A DNA stretch of 57,414 nt, taken from positions 844,056-901,469 of the forward strand of contig JBNGIQ010009547.1 of the NCBI GenBank assembly GCA_049999765.1. Reading direction: 5' to 3'. A model generated the notes under the pieces. The model saw only the letters and a list, made by a program, of their open reading frames with translations. It searched no databases and had not been told where the DNA came from. How positions within the stretch are numbered: the stretch's first letter is position 1; the number at the start of each line of letters is the position of its first letter. This DNA comes from Phaeoceros laevis (lineage: Eukaryota > Anthocerotophyta > Anthocerotopsida > Notothyladales). A program made the position numbers and the translations under genes. Of the stretch, positions 30,043 to 41,500 are shown one piece after another.

Positions 30043-32808
30043 CTAAAACTCACTGGTGCCACCAAGCGTTGTGTTCGTACTAAAATGCTTCCTTCCCCAC
30101 CATCGCCGTCTGTCAGCCCAGATGTTTTCAGCTCGACGCAGAATGTGAGCTTCATTTGTCTTCTTCGATGTTGCGCATGGTGATTCCTCGACGGGTTCCT
30201 CCACCTTTACCTTGGAAGATGGCAATTCCGGCATTTCAGGTTCCACCTTAACCTTGAAGAAACATCTCCCTTCTAGGCTTTGTGATCTCTCGTGCTGGAT
30301 GTGCTTGATGACAGCTTTAAAACAAGCTGCAAGCTTATCCCAAAGGAATGAAGTACCAGCTTCCACATCAAGGTGAGTTGCAATAGCTTCCATAAGCAAC
30401 AGTGTATCGTAGCACCCTGCAACAGAGCACAGAATGCTCACTACTGATAATTTTGACATTGAGTACTGATTTATAAGGCACATCCTAAAACAATTTCCAA
30501 TGCCCTGCAAGCAGAGACATACCAGAACTGTGCAGCGCGATGAGTGCTTCCAAGGCAGATATAGACGAAGGATTTACGTCGATCAGTTTCCTGTAAGTTC
30601 GAGCCAGCTCCGCATGATCCTTTTGCCTAAGCTCTTCCATAACCAAAACCTTTAGGCTGCAAGACGGAATCACAAAGATTTTGTTAGCAAATGCAACTGG
30701 ATGAAATCTTGCACCCTTCACTTTTTTAGATAGTAATATTAACTGACCAGCCTCTTGTGAACTAGATTTAGGGGAACAAAATACCTAAAAGGCACTACAT
30801 GGTTGGGGGCTGCTTGGCAGCACCTGTTGATCTCTAACATTGTGTCATTTACATTGCCTACTGCAAGCAAGAGCTGCCACCATGCCATGAATCATTGATC
30901 AGTAGAGGAGCCGCAATCCTAGTCAAAGCTAAGCCGAACAACAAGGCGCCTGCAACAACCTGCCGGAGAAAAATAGATAGTGATACTCTGAATCTTACGA
31001 ATTACGCAAGAAAATCCTGCATGCTACTACTGACTACCATCATGTCGGACCATGGTTGCGAACCTGGGTCAGTGGAAGTAAAGCCTCTGTCAGACAAGGG
31101 TCTAGACTCAGAGCTCGTTGCAGATGCTTAACTGCACCTGAATGGGCCTCCCTGACTGCGCTGCTCTCCAAGGGAACACAGTAGTACGGATTGTCTTTCC
31201 TCTCTGGCAAGCAAACAGGAAATATTCTTCTGTCCAAATCTGGTCCCAACAGCACCCATGGGATTTGTCAAAAATGGCAGAATACTACTTCTGCAACCAT
31301 AGTACTCTGGTACGCGAGGAGTGCCTACCAGGAGACCAAACAATAACTGAAGAACTCCAATCCTCCCTCTTGACCTCATCTCCCGCAAGGTCTTCATCAT
31401 TGTACAGTCTTCCTTGCCGATGATTATCATATGCCATTGGTCGAAACGGCTTCATATCCTGCAGTCCATCTTCCCCAATAGTGTGACCAGCAGCGGCCAA
31501 TCCTGGGGTGTCCTCTACCTGGACTGCATTGAGATGAGGATGCTCCAACATCCTGTGATCTGGATCAATGCCAGCAGTCTCACCAGTTCCCTCAAACAAA
31601 GAACTTGCTCTTCCGTTGACAGGTGTTTTTGTAGGAGAAGGAGCTGCATACTTCTTGACGTCTTCAGAGACCTTCTCGTACCACAAGTGATGTAGATTAA
31701 GTCCATACCAAAAATTGATCAAAGGGTCGTCCCTGTACGGTGGAACATCTACCAGCCTGAAACCGAGTGGCAACAAGTTCAACCATAAGCGGGAAATTAC
31801 GGGCCACAGAACAAACAAGTGCAGAGCTGCATGCGAGGGTGTATTTTTTGCGGGAGACCATTAAAGCAAAAGTTGGGCAACCCACATACGCTCTTAGTTC
31901 AGTGTAACAACCATCATAGTCTTTCTGACTCATAAGATACAATCCCAGCTCCAGCTGTACTGCAGCTCGTAATTTCTGCACGCCATGCCATTGTGAGGTG
32001 TGGGATTTGAAACGTGCAAATACTGAGCAAAAAACAGAGCATGAAACTACTCCTTTCAGTTTTACATGGTGGTAGATATACAGGGATGATTTGTTTCTTC
32101 CGAAGAAGCAGTCGGAAGATCTTTTTGATAAAAGAGCTAGCATCCTCCTCTTCTCCTTCATCATCCTCCACTCGTCGCAGCACCTCCATGCCAGCCTGAC
32201 GATCAAGTCCCACATTTTAATGTCAATGAATCCAAGTCTGAAGCTGGAGGCGCCAGCGATGACAGGTCCGCACCCAGCAGTCGGCCACGCTGAGAAGCTC
32301 CATGTGATCCTGACGAGTATGAGCCCCAATGAGCACGCTGACAACCGCCGCCGCCTGCTCCCATTTGTGCTCCCTCACCAAGGCGGCCAGCTCCGCCCGC
32401 AGCTTCCGCTTGTTGTAGGTCGCCAGGTGATCAATGACACGGTCCTTGCCGTGGTCCTGGCCCCAATTGCGTTTCTTTGAATTCACTCTATCAGGCACTT
32501 TTAACCTGGCCATTTTGTTCATCAGCTCCATCTCCACATCCGTCATCCGTTTTCTCTTCATCCCGTGCCCTCCTGGCGGCACCTCCTCCTCCTCCTGCAG
32601 CTTCACCTCGATTTCCTCCATCTTCACTCGTCCAACTTCCTGCAGCTTCCTGTCAGTGGCTTTGGCTTCTTCTTCTTCTTCCTCCTCNNNNNNNNNNNNN
32701 NNNNNNNNNNNNNNNNNNNNNNNNNNNNNNNNNNNNNNNNNNNNNNNNNNNNNNNNNNNNNNNNNNNNNNNNNNNNNNNNNNNNNNNCATCTTCATCTTC
32801 GTCTCCAT
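30043..32808 (-). CDS. TAF1A-like (Pol I initiation factor) TPR protein, start uncertain
   Basis: Seven exons fit, all GT-AG: 32808 (provisional ATG) -32274 including a 100-N gap, 32195-32082, 31975-31890, 31756-31375, 31137-31064, 30656-30523, 30416-30043. The protein starts Glu/Lys-rich and has a KMARLKVPDRVNSKKRNWG basic block. Helical repeats follow: LRAELAALVREHKWEQAAAV, LRAAVQLELGLYLMSQKDY, a VDVPPYRDDPLINFWYGL block, HLQRALSLDPCLTEALL and ELARTYRKLIDVNPSS. The end has two lysine-flanked VKVE motifs that resemble SUMO acceptor sites, then WADRRRWWGRKHF. Repeat spacing is TPR-like. The YRDDPLIN block and the WW-containing end resemble plant homologues of TAF1A, a subunit of the SL1-type factor for rRNA transcription; this is from memory and moderate. 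The first exon may begin elsewhere because of the gap. Confidence 0.55.
32688..32787. other. 100-N gap inside a (GAA)n-type coding run
   Basis: The gap lies within the Glu-rich start of the TAF1A-like gene, in tcttcttctt low-complexity DNA on both sides. Length of the missing piece is unknown and a collapsed simple repeat is likely. Confidence 0.9.
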
Positions 32809-32809
32809 C

Positions 32810-33870
32810 TCGGCTAACAAAAAACTGAACTCCTCGATATGCCTCGGAATGGTGTCATCGCCTAAGGCCACCTCTGTGGAAGCAACAATCAGCCTCACTC
32901 GGGGTATACTTTCGGCTCCCACTTCTAGTCCTATTGCTAGTCAGTCCTCCTCCTGGGTGAACACACACAGATTTTACACCGAGGGATTGAAAAACGACCC
33001 CGTCACCGAGGTTGGAAATTGCGACACCTGAGGGTTGCTGCCCTTGCCTGCATTGCCTGGATGCCATGCCCAACAAATTCCGGCATATATTAGCCAATTC
33101 CACCGGCGATGATGAGCAGAAAGTTCAGCCACAATCTGAAGATCAGGTCCAAGCGACCTGGAACGGCAAACCATGAATTGCGCAATTGGGTGACGGGAGG
33201 AGCTTCTTCACTTGCTAAGCAATGCCTTCAGAAGTAATGCCAAAAGGTCTGCGACGAGCCAGCTAGGAGCCTTCCCTCCTCCCCCCGTAACCCTGGCCAT
33301 CCTGCCCGGCTATGGAGTTGGTCCACCGTCCATGACGCAGATGCGCCTGTTGGGCCTGGTAATAGGGTTCAGGGTTTAGCGCATTGCAATTTGCAGCCGT
33401 GCGCAAGGCCTTCGCTTAATTAGTGCCCACTCCCTATGAACAAAATCGTTACGAGGCACGGGTTGGAGCCTAATTAGCCTCGAAGTTCCTCCCGAGGCAA
33501 AGGCGATCAGACCACCAGCATTCGGCCTTCGCAGAGTAGGGCGCCCATAGCACATGGAAGTTGGGCAACATCATGGTAGACATGGCACGAGGGAAGCACC
33601 GACGGGAGTGGGGGGTGCCCCACGATGTACGGCCTCACGGCCCACATATGTTACGCAGTCACAGTCAGTTGGAGACTTTGCTCTTGTGTCCTGTTCACCC
33701 AGTGCCCTCTCTGAGTTGATGCATGAGCCCTTCTGGCTACTTGCGACAGTAAATGTCACAAGAAGCTGTGACTAAACACGTGATGAAGGAACGAAGGACT
33801 TGCTTGCCGAGGTAGTAAGCCTGCATCAAATAATTAGAATATGTACAGAAGAATGGAGGAGAGCTACTCC
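32810..33870. other. intergenic, no gene seen
   Basis: Promoter side of the TAF1A-like gene and 3' side of the transporter gene. No coding feature recognised. Confidence 0.45.
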
Positions 33871-36505
33871 TCAGTCCTCATTATTGTTGTATGTACATAG
33901 CACTACCGGATTGTCTTGGCTGGAAGCCACGATGATTTCTGCAGGAGGTCCTCCCGACAAGAAGGACATGTCTCCAGCCAGTTGTAGCAGCAGGACTCCC
34001 GTGGCACAAGCGCTCAACCCAGCCAAGGCAACCTTTCCTTCCAGCACTCTTCTGGGCTGCCCTTCATTTCTCTTCTTAGCAAAATTCCAGGCCATCAGAG
34101 GTGGGAAGATGCCGTAGAGCGCAGTCATTCCATAAGCGCCCTGTACAACACCATAATAGCATCAGTCAGATCTGTCCTGGTCTGCTCAAACTGACGACCA
34201 CATTGAGCAACGATGCACGGAGGGTCTTACTGCGATGTCTGAAGCCGATAGAAAAGCTGATGTGGGAACAGCCAGAGATATGGCCAACGGAGGGGCCAGC
34301 ACCAGCACAAAGGAGAGAAACCGTGTCCAGGGCCTGCCGTGGGTCTCTGCTGCATTTCTAATCCACGCACTGGGGCCTGCAGGCCGAGTCAAGGTAGAAG
34401 TAGCTTTGCTTGGACTGGTTGGAGCAGATTTTGGCTTCCCCACACTTGCAAGAAGTGCTGACTGCTCTGCTGCCTTACCCTTCAATTTCCCGAGTTGCTC
34501 CACAGAGAACTCGAACATGCCCAAGTAGCTGCCGATGAAGGATGTGGCGACTGCGAGCAGGGCAAATACCTGGACAAGAAAAACTGGTCCAGCAGCTCCC
34601 GATCTGAAAACCCATTAGCCGGCGTCAGTGTGTTTTCATAGGAAAGCCAGCGTACCGGTAGAGCACAGTTTGGCAGCCTGGCTCTAACCTCATCAGGGTA
34701 TCCAGAGGGTCTCCTATTCCTGAAACTGGAGCAATGCTAAACGCAACTCCATCCCAGACAAGGAGCATGAGTAGAGGTACAGCACTGCCGGCCACAAGAC
34801 TCAGGCGAACGCGTGCCATGTCCCCATCTAAATACAGACACAACACTGCAGTCCCGAAGTAAATGCAGATGAGTACAGCTGCCTATCCAGCAGAACGTCA
34901 GGGAGTCACAGTTGGCAAACACAAATGCGGGAAACTCAGATTTCTGACCAGGTATCAAGTCGTGGAAAACAAGAGCAAGGAACACAACAGGAATTGATGC
35001 AGGTGCCGCCAGCCAATCCATCCGTTCCAACCTTGTCCAGTCTCCAATACTGGCTCCGCCAACAACCAGAATCGTAAACGAACCTGCAGCGTTGCCAACA
35101 GTTATGACTTTTCTGCTCAGCTTCAGATCCTGACACTGGTGCTACGAGATGATGACATACAGCTTCCCCAAGTCTGCTCACCTAATAGACCAAAGGTTAA
35201 CATTTGGTTCACCCAATCGATAAGCTTGGTTCCCCCAAATAGTAGGAGGCTTCCGAGCCCAAGAGTAAATGACAGTGCTGCCGCCTCTGTCGGCATCTGC
35301 AAGAGTGCAGACACCACATCTTCTGCCTTGACAATGTACGCAACTATCAACGTGTATGACAGCAGTAAGTAGCTTCCTGCAACAAAATTTCCTCCCCATC
35401 CCCCCAAAGTCTCTTCTGCCATCGTGCGGAGAGAGACAATTTCTCTAGCTCCTAGGTCTGTTGTCTTCAGCTGACGCATCAGCCCCACATTGACCTCGGC
35501 CATCAGCAGGGCTTGCACCAGAAGGTAACCCCAACATACTCCAAGAACTGCTGCCGAGGGAATAAAGCCCTGGAGACGCAGAGGATTCAACTTGTCAGAG
35601 ACGAGTTGCCAGAGACGAGTTCAAATGAACAGCTCAGCCGGGTTCAACCTGATTTATATCATAAAGCAGCACCAGCAGCGGCAACGAATAGGGATGGGTA
35701 AGCTTACAGCAGGACCAGTCCTTGCCGGAAGTGCTAGAATTCCTGCTCCCACACTCGTCCCAGTTATCAACGCTACGGCCCCCAGCAGTGTTCCCTGCGG
35801 GACATCTTTGGATTCAACGGTACTACCCATGACCTCACTTCCGAGTCCCTCACAGACTTTTGCTGTGCCAGTCTCAGAGCCCGCAAAGCCTTCCACAACG
35901 GTCCTTTCATTGTTGAGCTCAACAACCTTCTCAGAACCTTCAAATGCATCCCCTGAGGCGTGACATCCCTCTCCCTCGCCAAATTCGGCATTCTCGAAAC
36001 CACAACTCCTGTATCCAGAATTCCTGCTTTAGTGAGACTGGTGACCAAATGAGTGAGGCAACAGAGTTCAGGCGCCTGCCTACCCAGAATTGCTTGATTT
36101 GTTGTTTTCCGCAGGACGTCTAAACAAGCCCTTCTGCCTCTCATATTTGCCCCCTGGATTTGACCGCAGTCGCTTCAGATATAACGGTTGCCTCGATCCA
36201 GCAATTCCCCTGTTTGCACCAGGAAATTCATCTGGTGACCACCGTGAGGCTACGCACAGGAGATTTTGCGCCGTTGATTCCAACGTTCTAGTCTGGGCTA
36301 GTTCACACCTTCGAAACCAGGAAACCTGTGGAGAATTCCCATAGCACTCATTACTCCTTCGCGTGGTTGTCTGTAAAAGGAAAAGGAAACCGCTGCGCCA
36401 AAAGCTTACTGGGTTGACCAAGCTGTTTCCTCCTCTCCGGTCTCGAACTCGTGAACTGGCGGAAGAAGGTGCTGGAATTGCAGCCCTGCAGCTAAAAGCA
36501 AGCAT
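33871..36505 (-). CDS. aromatic amino acid permease family transporter (Trp/Tyr permease type)
   Basis: Membrane carrier of the hydroxy/aromatic amino acid permease family (Trp/Tyr permease, TC 2.A.42 type); in plants such homologues are usually plastid proteins. Clear exons: 36505-36084, 36023-35708, 35570-35182, 35083-34949, then exons around 34860-34690 and 34590-34230, and a last one from about 34140 to the stop at 33871. The N-terminal 140 residues are Ser/Arg-rich, suiting a transit peptide, followed by an acidic stretch. The hallmark GTSVGAGILALPARTGPAG opens the transport domain, followed by FIPSAAVLGVCWGYLLVQAL, MAEVN and about ten hydrophobic segments (e.g. IPVVFLALVFHDLIP, LSFVLVLAPPLAISLAV). 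Substrate is inferred from family only. The C-terminal tail is short and hydrophilic. Confidence 0.85.
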
Positions 36506-37045
36506 GCTTCAACGAGAGAGTTGGTGTCCAATCACAGAAGTAGTCTAGCTCAAAATCGCCCTCCAAACGAAGACAGATCGAACGCCCTTGCCCAGCACAT
36601 TTGGGAAGCGTTCAGAAGAAGAAAGTCGACGCAGATTGAATGACGGAATTCACTACTGCAGCAGTGCTTGCCAAACGCAACTGCAGGCTGCGTAACCCGG
36701 GAATTGCATCCCAGTAGTCGGGCGCAGTGGGCCGGACGGAGATTCAATTAAGATTCTTGAATCTTAGAATCTCTGCCGACCCAGAGGTCCGCAGGGCTCC
36801 TTTTTCCTGACAGTGCAGTTCCTCTTTTCCACGTTGTGACCCAACCAGCACGCAATGTCCCCAAGTACACTTACTTTTTGCAGCCTTCTACTTACTGCGG
36901 GAGAAGCGTGTGTGTGAGTTTATTATTGCTTCTGGTGGAGTGACATACCCGCTCTACGTCTTCATTGTATTTCCAACTCTCAGGGAGTCAGGGTGAGCTG
37001 CCACCGTTACCTAGCTATCTCACCAGTGTCATACAATCGTGACTA
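36506..37045. other. intergenic, no gene seen
   Basis: Transporter promoter side and PPR 3' side. Contains a short gaattc-rich palindromic run near 36745-36775 (caattaagattcttgaatct). Confidence 0.45.
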
Positions 37046-38131
37046 TCAGCCACGCCGCCTTCTTCCACCCAAATGCTTGTATTCCATCTCCCACATCACG
37101 GTATCTGCCTCGTCGTTCTTGCCTACAGTTCTCAATAGATCTGCCACAAGCCTGTACGTCGCTTCATCTGGAGTCAGACGAGCCTCCTTCATGCGCCTGA
37201 ACAGATTCTCGACTTTCTCCACATTCCCCGCCTTGGCATGCGCCTCCAGAATGGCGCCGTAAGCAACTTCACTGGGTGCACACTTGGCCTCAGGCAGCAT
37301 ACGGTCGAACAGATCACATGCTTCCTGGATCCTTCCTGAAGCCGCCAGACTCCGAATCATGGCGGCATGTGTGTGGTTGGTGGGCCTGCACCCTGCCAGC
37401 AGCATCTGCCGGTACATCCTAAGAGCCTCGTCGTGGTACCTCTGCCTGGTCAGAGAGTTGAGAATTGCGTTGTAGGTTTCCTTGTTAGGCTTGCATCCAA
37501 ACGACTGCATGCGAGCCATCACCCTGAGGGCTTCCCTGACCTTCCACAACCTGCCGAGGCACTTGACTAGAATATTGTACGCAGGAGCATCCGGCGGACA
37601 GCCCTCCTTGCGCATCCTGGCCAGCAACATCTCCATGGCCCCTACATTGCCCGAGCTGCCAAACAATTTCATCATTGTGTAGAAGGTGTGGCTGGTATGC
37701 CTGTACCCAGGCTGCTCCGCCGCCCAGTTGAAAAATCCCCAAGCCGTGCCTGCGTTGGTACCCAACCTGTTCAGCACAACGTTCACTCGGTGAGGTGACA
37801 GTTGTACATTCATCCGCTCCAAAACCTTGGCTTGCGCTTCTCCCCATTCCCCTTTACCCAACGCTTGACACAAAGCTTTGGCAATCTTCAACTCTGACAT
37901 CTGATGCACCGACAAGGAAAGTGAATCGGCAACGTCATGCTCAACCGCTGCTGACCCGCTAGAAGTGCTATGCTTGAACAAGGTTAGCAGAAAGCCCCCA
38001 CTGTCCTCACGGTGGATCCCTGTAGACTTCCGACCGCATTGCAGACAACTCTGCTTCAGAAACAGTCCTCTGCATCCCCACAACATTACTATCTGCTGAG
38101 CTCTGGGCAATAGCACCAGAACTATGTCCAT
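37046..38131 (-). CDS. P-class pentatricopeptide repeat protein
   Basis: Single-exon protein of about 361 residues from the ATG at 38131. From about residue 125 it is built of tandem 35-residue PPR motifs, recognisable by repeated (Y/A)xxLV..L...G...EAL...M...GC.P...TYN units: FYTMMKLFGSSGNVGAMEM, YNILVKCLGRLWKVREALRV, YNAILNSLTRQRYHDEALRM, AMIRSLAASGRIQEACDLF and YGAILEAHAKAGNVEKVENL. No E, DYW or SMR extension follows; the end is a short basic tail (GGRRRRG). P-class PPR proteins bind organellar RNA and help its stability, splicing or translation. The N-terminus is rich in hydrophobic and basic residues, consistent with an organelle target, but the target RNA is unknown. It is head to head with BRR2, 433 bp apart. 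Confidence 0.88.
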   Translation of the reverse strand: MDIVLVLLPRAQQIVMLWGCRGLFLKQSCLQCGRKSTGIHREDSGGFLLTLFKHSTSSGSAAVEHDVADSLSLSVHQMSELKIAKALCQALGKGEWGEAQAKVLERMNVQLSPHRVNVVLNRLGTNAGTAWGFFNWAAEQPGYRHTSHTFYTMMKLFGSSGNVGAMEMLLARMRKEGCPPDAPAYNILVKCLGRLWKVREALRVMARMQSFGCKPNKETYNAILNSLTRQRYHDEALRMYRQMLLAGCRPTNHTHAAMIRSLAASGRIQEACDLFDRMLPEAKCAPSEVAYGAILEAHAKAGNVEKVENLFRRMKEARLTPDEATYRLVADLLRTVGKNDEADTVMWEMEYKHLGGRRRRG

Positions 38132-38563
38132 GTCCAGGCATTTTCCACTTGGAAGATGCCTGCTGGCAGCAAGCCATCCAACCACCGACTTCCTGCCTTG
38201 CGCATTCCTGCTTTCACAGAGCCCTAATTTGGCCTGCGTCCTTCACTTCAACTACACGAGGGTTTCCTAGCATCAGCTTAACGGATCCCTGGCCGCCCTA
38301 AGGTCCAAAATTGTCCAACTCGTGGGGGTGGTTACTACATCTGTAGCTCGTGATCAGCAACAAGCGTCGGCGGGAACTGCCCAGCCCCTAGGATCATGGT
38401 GGATGCTGGATAAGCAAAAGTAGGTGAGTCTGTGTTGCGGTTCTATCGATTTTAGAAAGCAGAATTCACTCTGCACTAGACAGGGGGCGTGATCATTCGC
38501 AGCTCGCCGGAGGCACTGATATTTGTGTGATAGTAGGTGCACGAAAGGACTGTGTCAGAAGCA
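38132..38563. promoter_or_regulatory. 432-bp divergent PPR/BRR2 intergenic
   Basis: The two ATGs diverge, so both promoters are in this stretch. No TATA box is evident, in keeping with housekeeping genes. Confidence 0.5.
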
Positions 38564-41500
38564 ATGGCTCACCTGGGTGGAGGAGCAGAGGCGCATGCCC
38601 GGTTCAAGCAGTATGAGTACAGGGCGAATTCCAGTCTTGTGCTAACCACCGACACCAGGCCGAGAGACACCCATGAACCAACAGGAGAGCCTGAGAGCTT
38701 GTGGGGAAAGATTGATCCAAGGTCGTTTGGGGACCGAGTGTATCATGGTCGGGCTCCGGAGCTGGAGGAGAAGCTCACAAAGTCAAAGAAGAAGAGAGCG
38801 TTGAAGGAGAAGGAGAAAGCTGCCGCTGATGTGCCTAAAAAGCCCAGCAAGAGGCAGCGGGGGAATCAGGAGGACAGTGTTCTGTCTATTGTCGACGATG
38901 GAATGTACAGACCCAAGACGAAGGAGACAAGAGCTGCTTATGAAGCCCTTTTAAGCACCATACAGCAGCAATTTGGTGACCATCCGCAGGACGTGTTGAG
39001 AGGGGCGGCAGATGAGGTTTTGGCAGCTCTAAAGAATGACAAGATCAAAGATTTGGACAAGAAGAAGGAGATCGAGAAACTGCTGAATGCTCTATCTCAC
39101 GAGGCGTTTGCTCAGCTTGTGTCCATTGGGAAACGTATCAGTGATTACCATGAAGCAGGAGAGACTGGAGGTGTGGGAGGGGCTGGTGAGGCCTTAGATG
39201 ATGACATTGGGGTAGCTGTCGAGTTTGAAGAGGAAGAGGAGGAGGAGGAGAGTGATGCGGATGAAGTGCAGGAAGAGAGTGATGGTGAGGAGGATGGTCA
39301 AGATACCCGAGATGCTGCTGGCATGCAGATGGGTCAAGTGGATGAGGAAGAAAGAGAGGAAGCAGATGAGGGATTGAATGTTCAGGATATCGACGCATAT
39401 TGGCTGCAAAGGAAGATATCCCAGGCTCATGGAGACATTGACCCCCAGCTGAGCCAGAAGCTTGCTGAAGAAGTCCTCAAAATTTTGGCTGAAGGAGACG
39501 ATGGGGAGGCTGAGAACCGCCTTGATACTGCGGAAAACCGCTTGGTCATTTTGCTGAACTATGATAAGTTTGATCTTATTAAGCTGTTGCTGAGGAACAG
39601 GCTTAAGGTGGTATGGTGTACTCGCTTGGCCCGAGCTGAGGATGACGACCAAAGGAAAAACATTGAGGTAGAAATGATTGAAGGTGGCCCTACCCTCTCA
39701 GCGATACTTGAGCAACTTCATGCTACAAGAGCAACGGCCAAGGAAAGGCAGAAAAATCTGGAGCGAAGCATTCGGGAGGAAGCAAGGAAGTTAAGGGATG
39801 AAGGTGCAGATGGAGACAAAGGTAAGCGTGTGGAGAGGGAGGGGGTTGTTGACAGCGGCTGGACCAAGGGCCAGAGACAGTTGCTGGACTTTGAGCAGCT
39901 TTCATTCCGTCAGGGTGGATTTCTGATGGCCAACAAGAGGTGTGAGCTGCCTCCGGGGTCGTTCAGGGCACCAAAGAAAGGCTATGAGGAAGTTCATGTC
40001 CCTGCTGTGAAAGCAAAGGCTTTTGCCGATGGAGAAGAACTGGTGAAAATTTCGGAGATTCCTGAGTGGGCTCAACCTGCATTTGCAGGCATGAAGACGT
40101 TGAACCGGGTGCAAAGTAAAGTGTATGAAACGGCTTTATTTACTCCAGAGAACATTCTTCTCTGTGCCCCAACAGGGGCAGGAAAGACAAACGTAGCTAT
40201 GTGTACGATGCTTCATGAAATTCGTCTCAAGACAAGGGAAGATGGCACAATTGATCTGAGTGGCTTCAAGATTGTGTACGTCGCACCAATGAAAGCATTA
40301 GTAGCAGAGCTGGTGCAGAATTTCTCCAACAGGCTCAAGGACTATGGAGTGACTGTGAAGGAGCTGACTGGAGACCAGACTCTGTCACGCCAGCAGATTG
40401 ACGAAACTCAGATTATTGTGACCACTCCAGAAAAGTGGGACATCATCACACGGAAGTCTGGAGACAGGACGTATACGCAGCTTGTGAAGCTGCTGATCAT
40501 TGATGAGATTCATCTTTTGCATGACAATAGAGGACCCGTACTTGAGAGCATTGTGGCCAGAACTGTGAGGCAGATTGAGACTACGCAAGAGTTGATACGG
40601 CTTGTTGGTCTGTCCGCAACCCTTCCGAACTATGAGGATGTAGCCATGTTTCTCCGAGTTGACAAAACCAAGGGGTTGTTTCACTTTGACAACAGTTATC
40701 GCCCTTGCCCCCTTGCCCAGCAATATATCGGCATCACAGTGAAAAAACCTCTTCAGAGGTTCCAGCTCATGAATGAGGTGTGTCATGAGAAGGTGATGGA
40801 AGTTGCTGGCAAGCACCAAATTCTCATTTTTGTGCATTCAAGGAAAGAGACTGCAAAAACAGCTCGATTGATCAGGGACACTGCTCTGGGCAATGACACG
40901 ATGGGGAGGTTCCTGAAGGAGGATAGTGCAAGTCGCGAAATTTTACAGACGGAGTCAGAAGGTGTGAAGAGCAACGACCTGCGAGACCTCTTGCCATATG
41001 GTTTAGCTATTCACCATGCAGGCATGGCACGTTCAGACCGAACTTTGGTGGAGGATTTGTTTGCAGATGGGCACATTCAAGTACTTGTCTCAACGGCCAC
41101 ACTAGCTTGGGGAGTGAACCTTCCTGCCCACACTGTTATTATCAAAGGTACCCAAATTTACAATCCAGAGAAGGGAATGTGGACAGAGCTGAGTCCTCTT
41201 GATGTCATGCAGATGCTTGGTCGTGCTGGTCGTCCTCAGTTTGACACGTATGGGGAAGGGATCATCATTACTGGCCACAGTGAATTGCAGTATTATCTCT
41301 CCCTTATGAACCAGCAGTTACCAATTGAGAGTCAGTACATTTCCAAGTTAGCAGACAACCTGAATGCCGAGATTGTTCTTGGAAGTGTCCAAAATGCACG
41401 TGAAGCTTGTGCTTGGCTGGGGTACACCTACTTGTATATTCGAATGTTACGGAATCCAGGTCTTTATGGAGTTAGTGTGGATGCTCTGGAAAAAGACCCA

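Noticed and set aside
39138-39652. Minus frames rich in His/Pro/Leu inside BRR2
   Set aside because: They are the complement of an acidic Glu-rich coding stretch and have no independent support.
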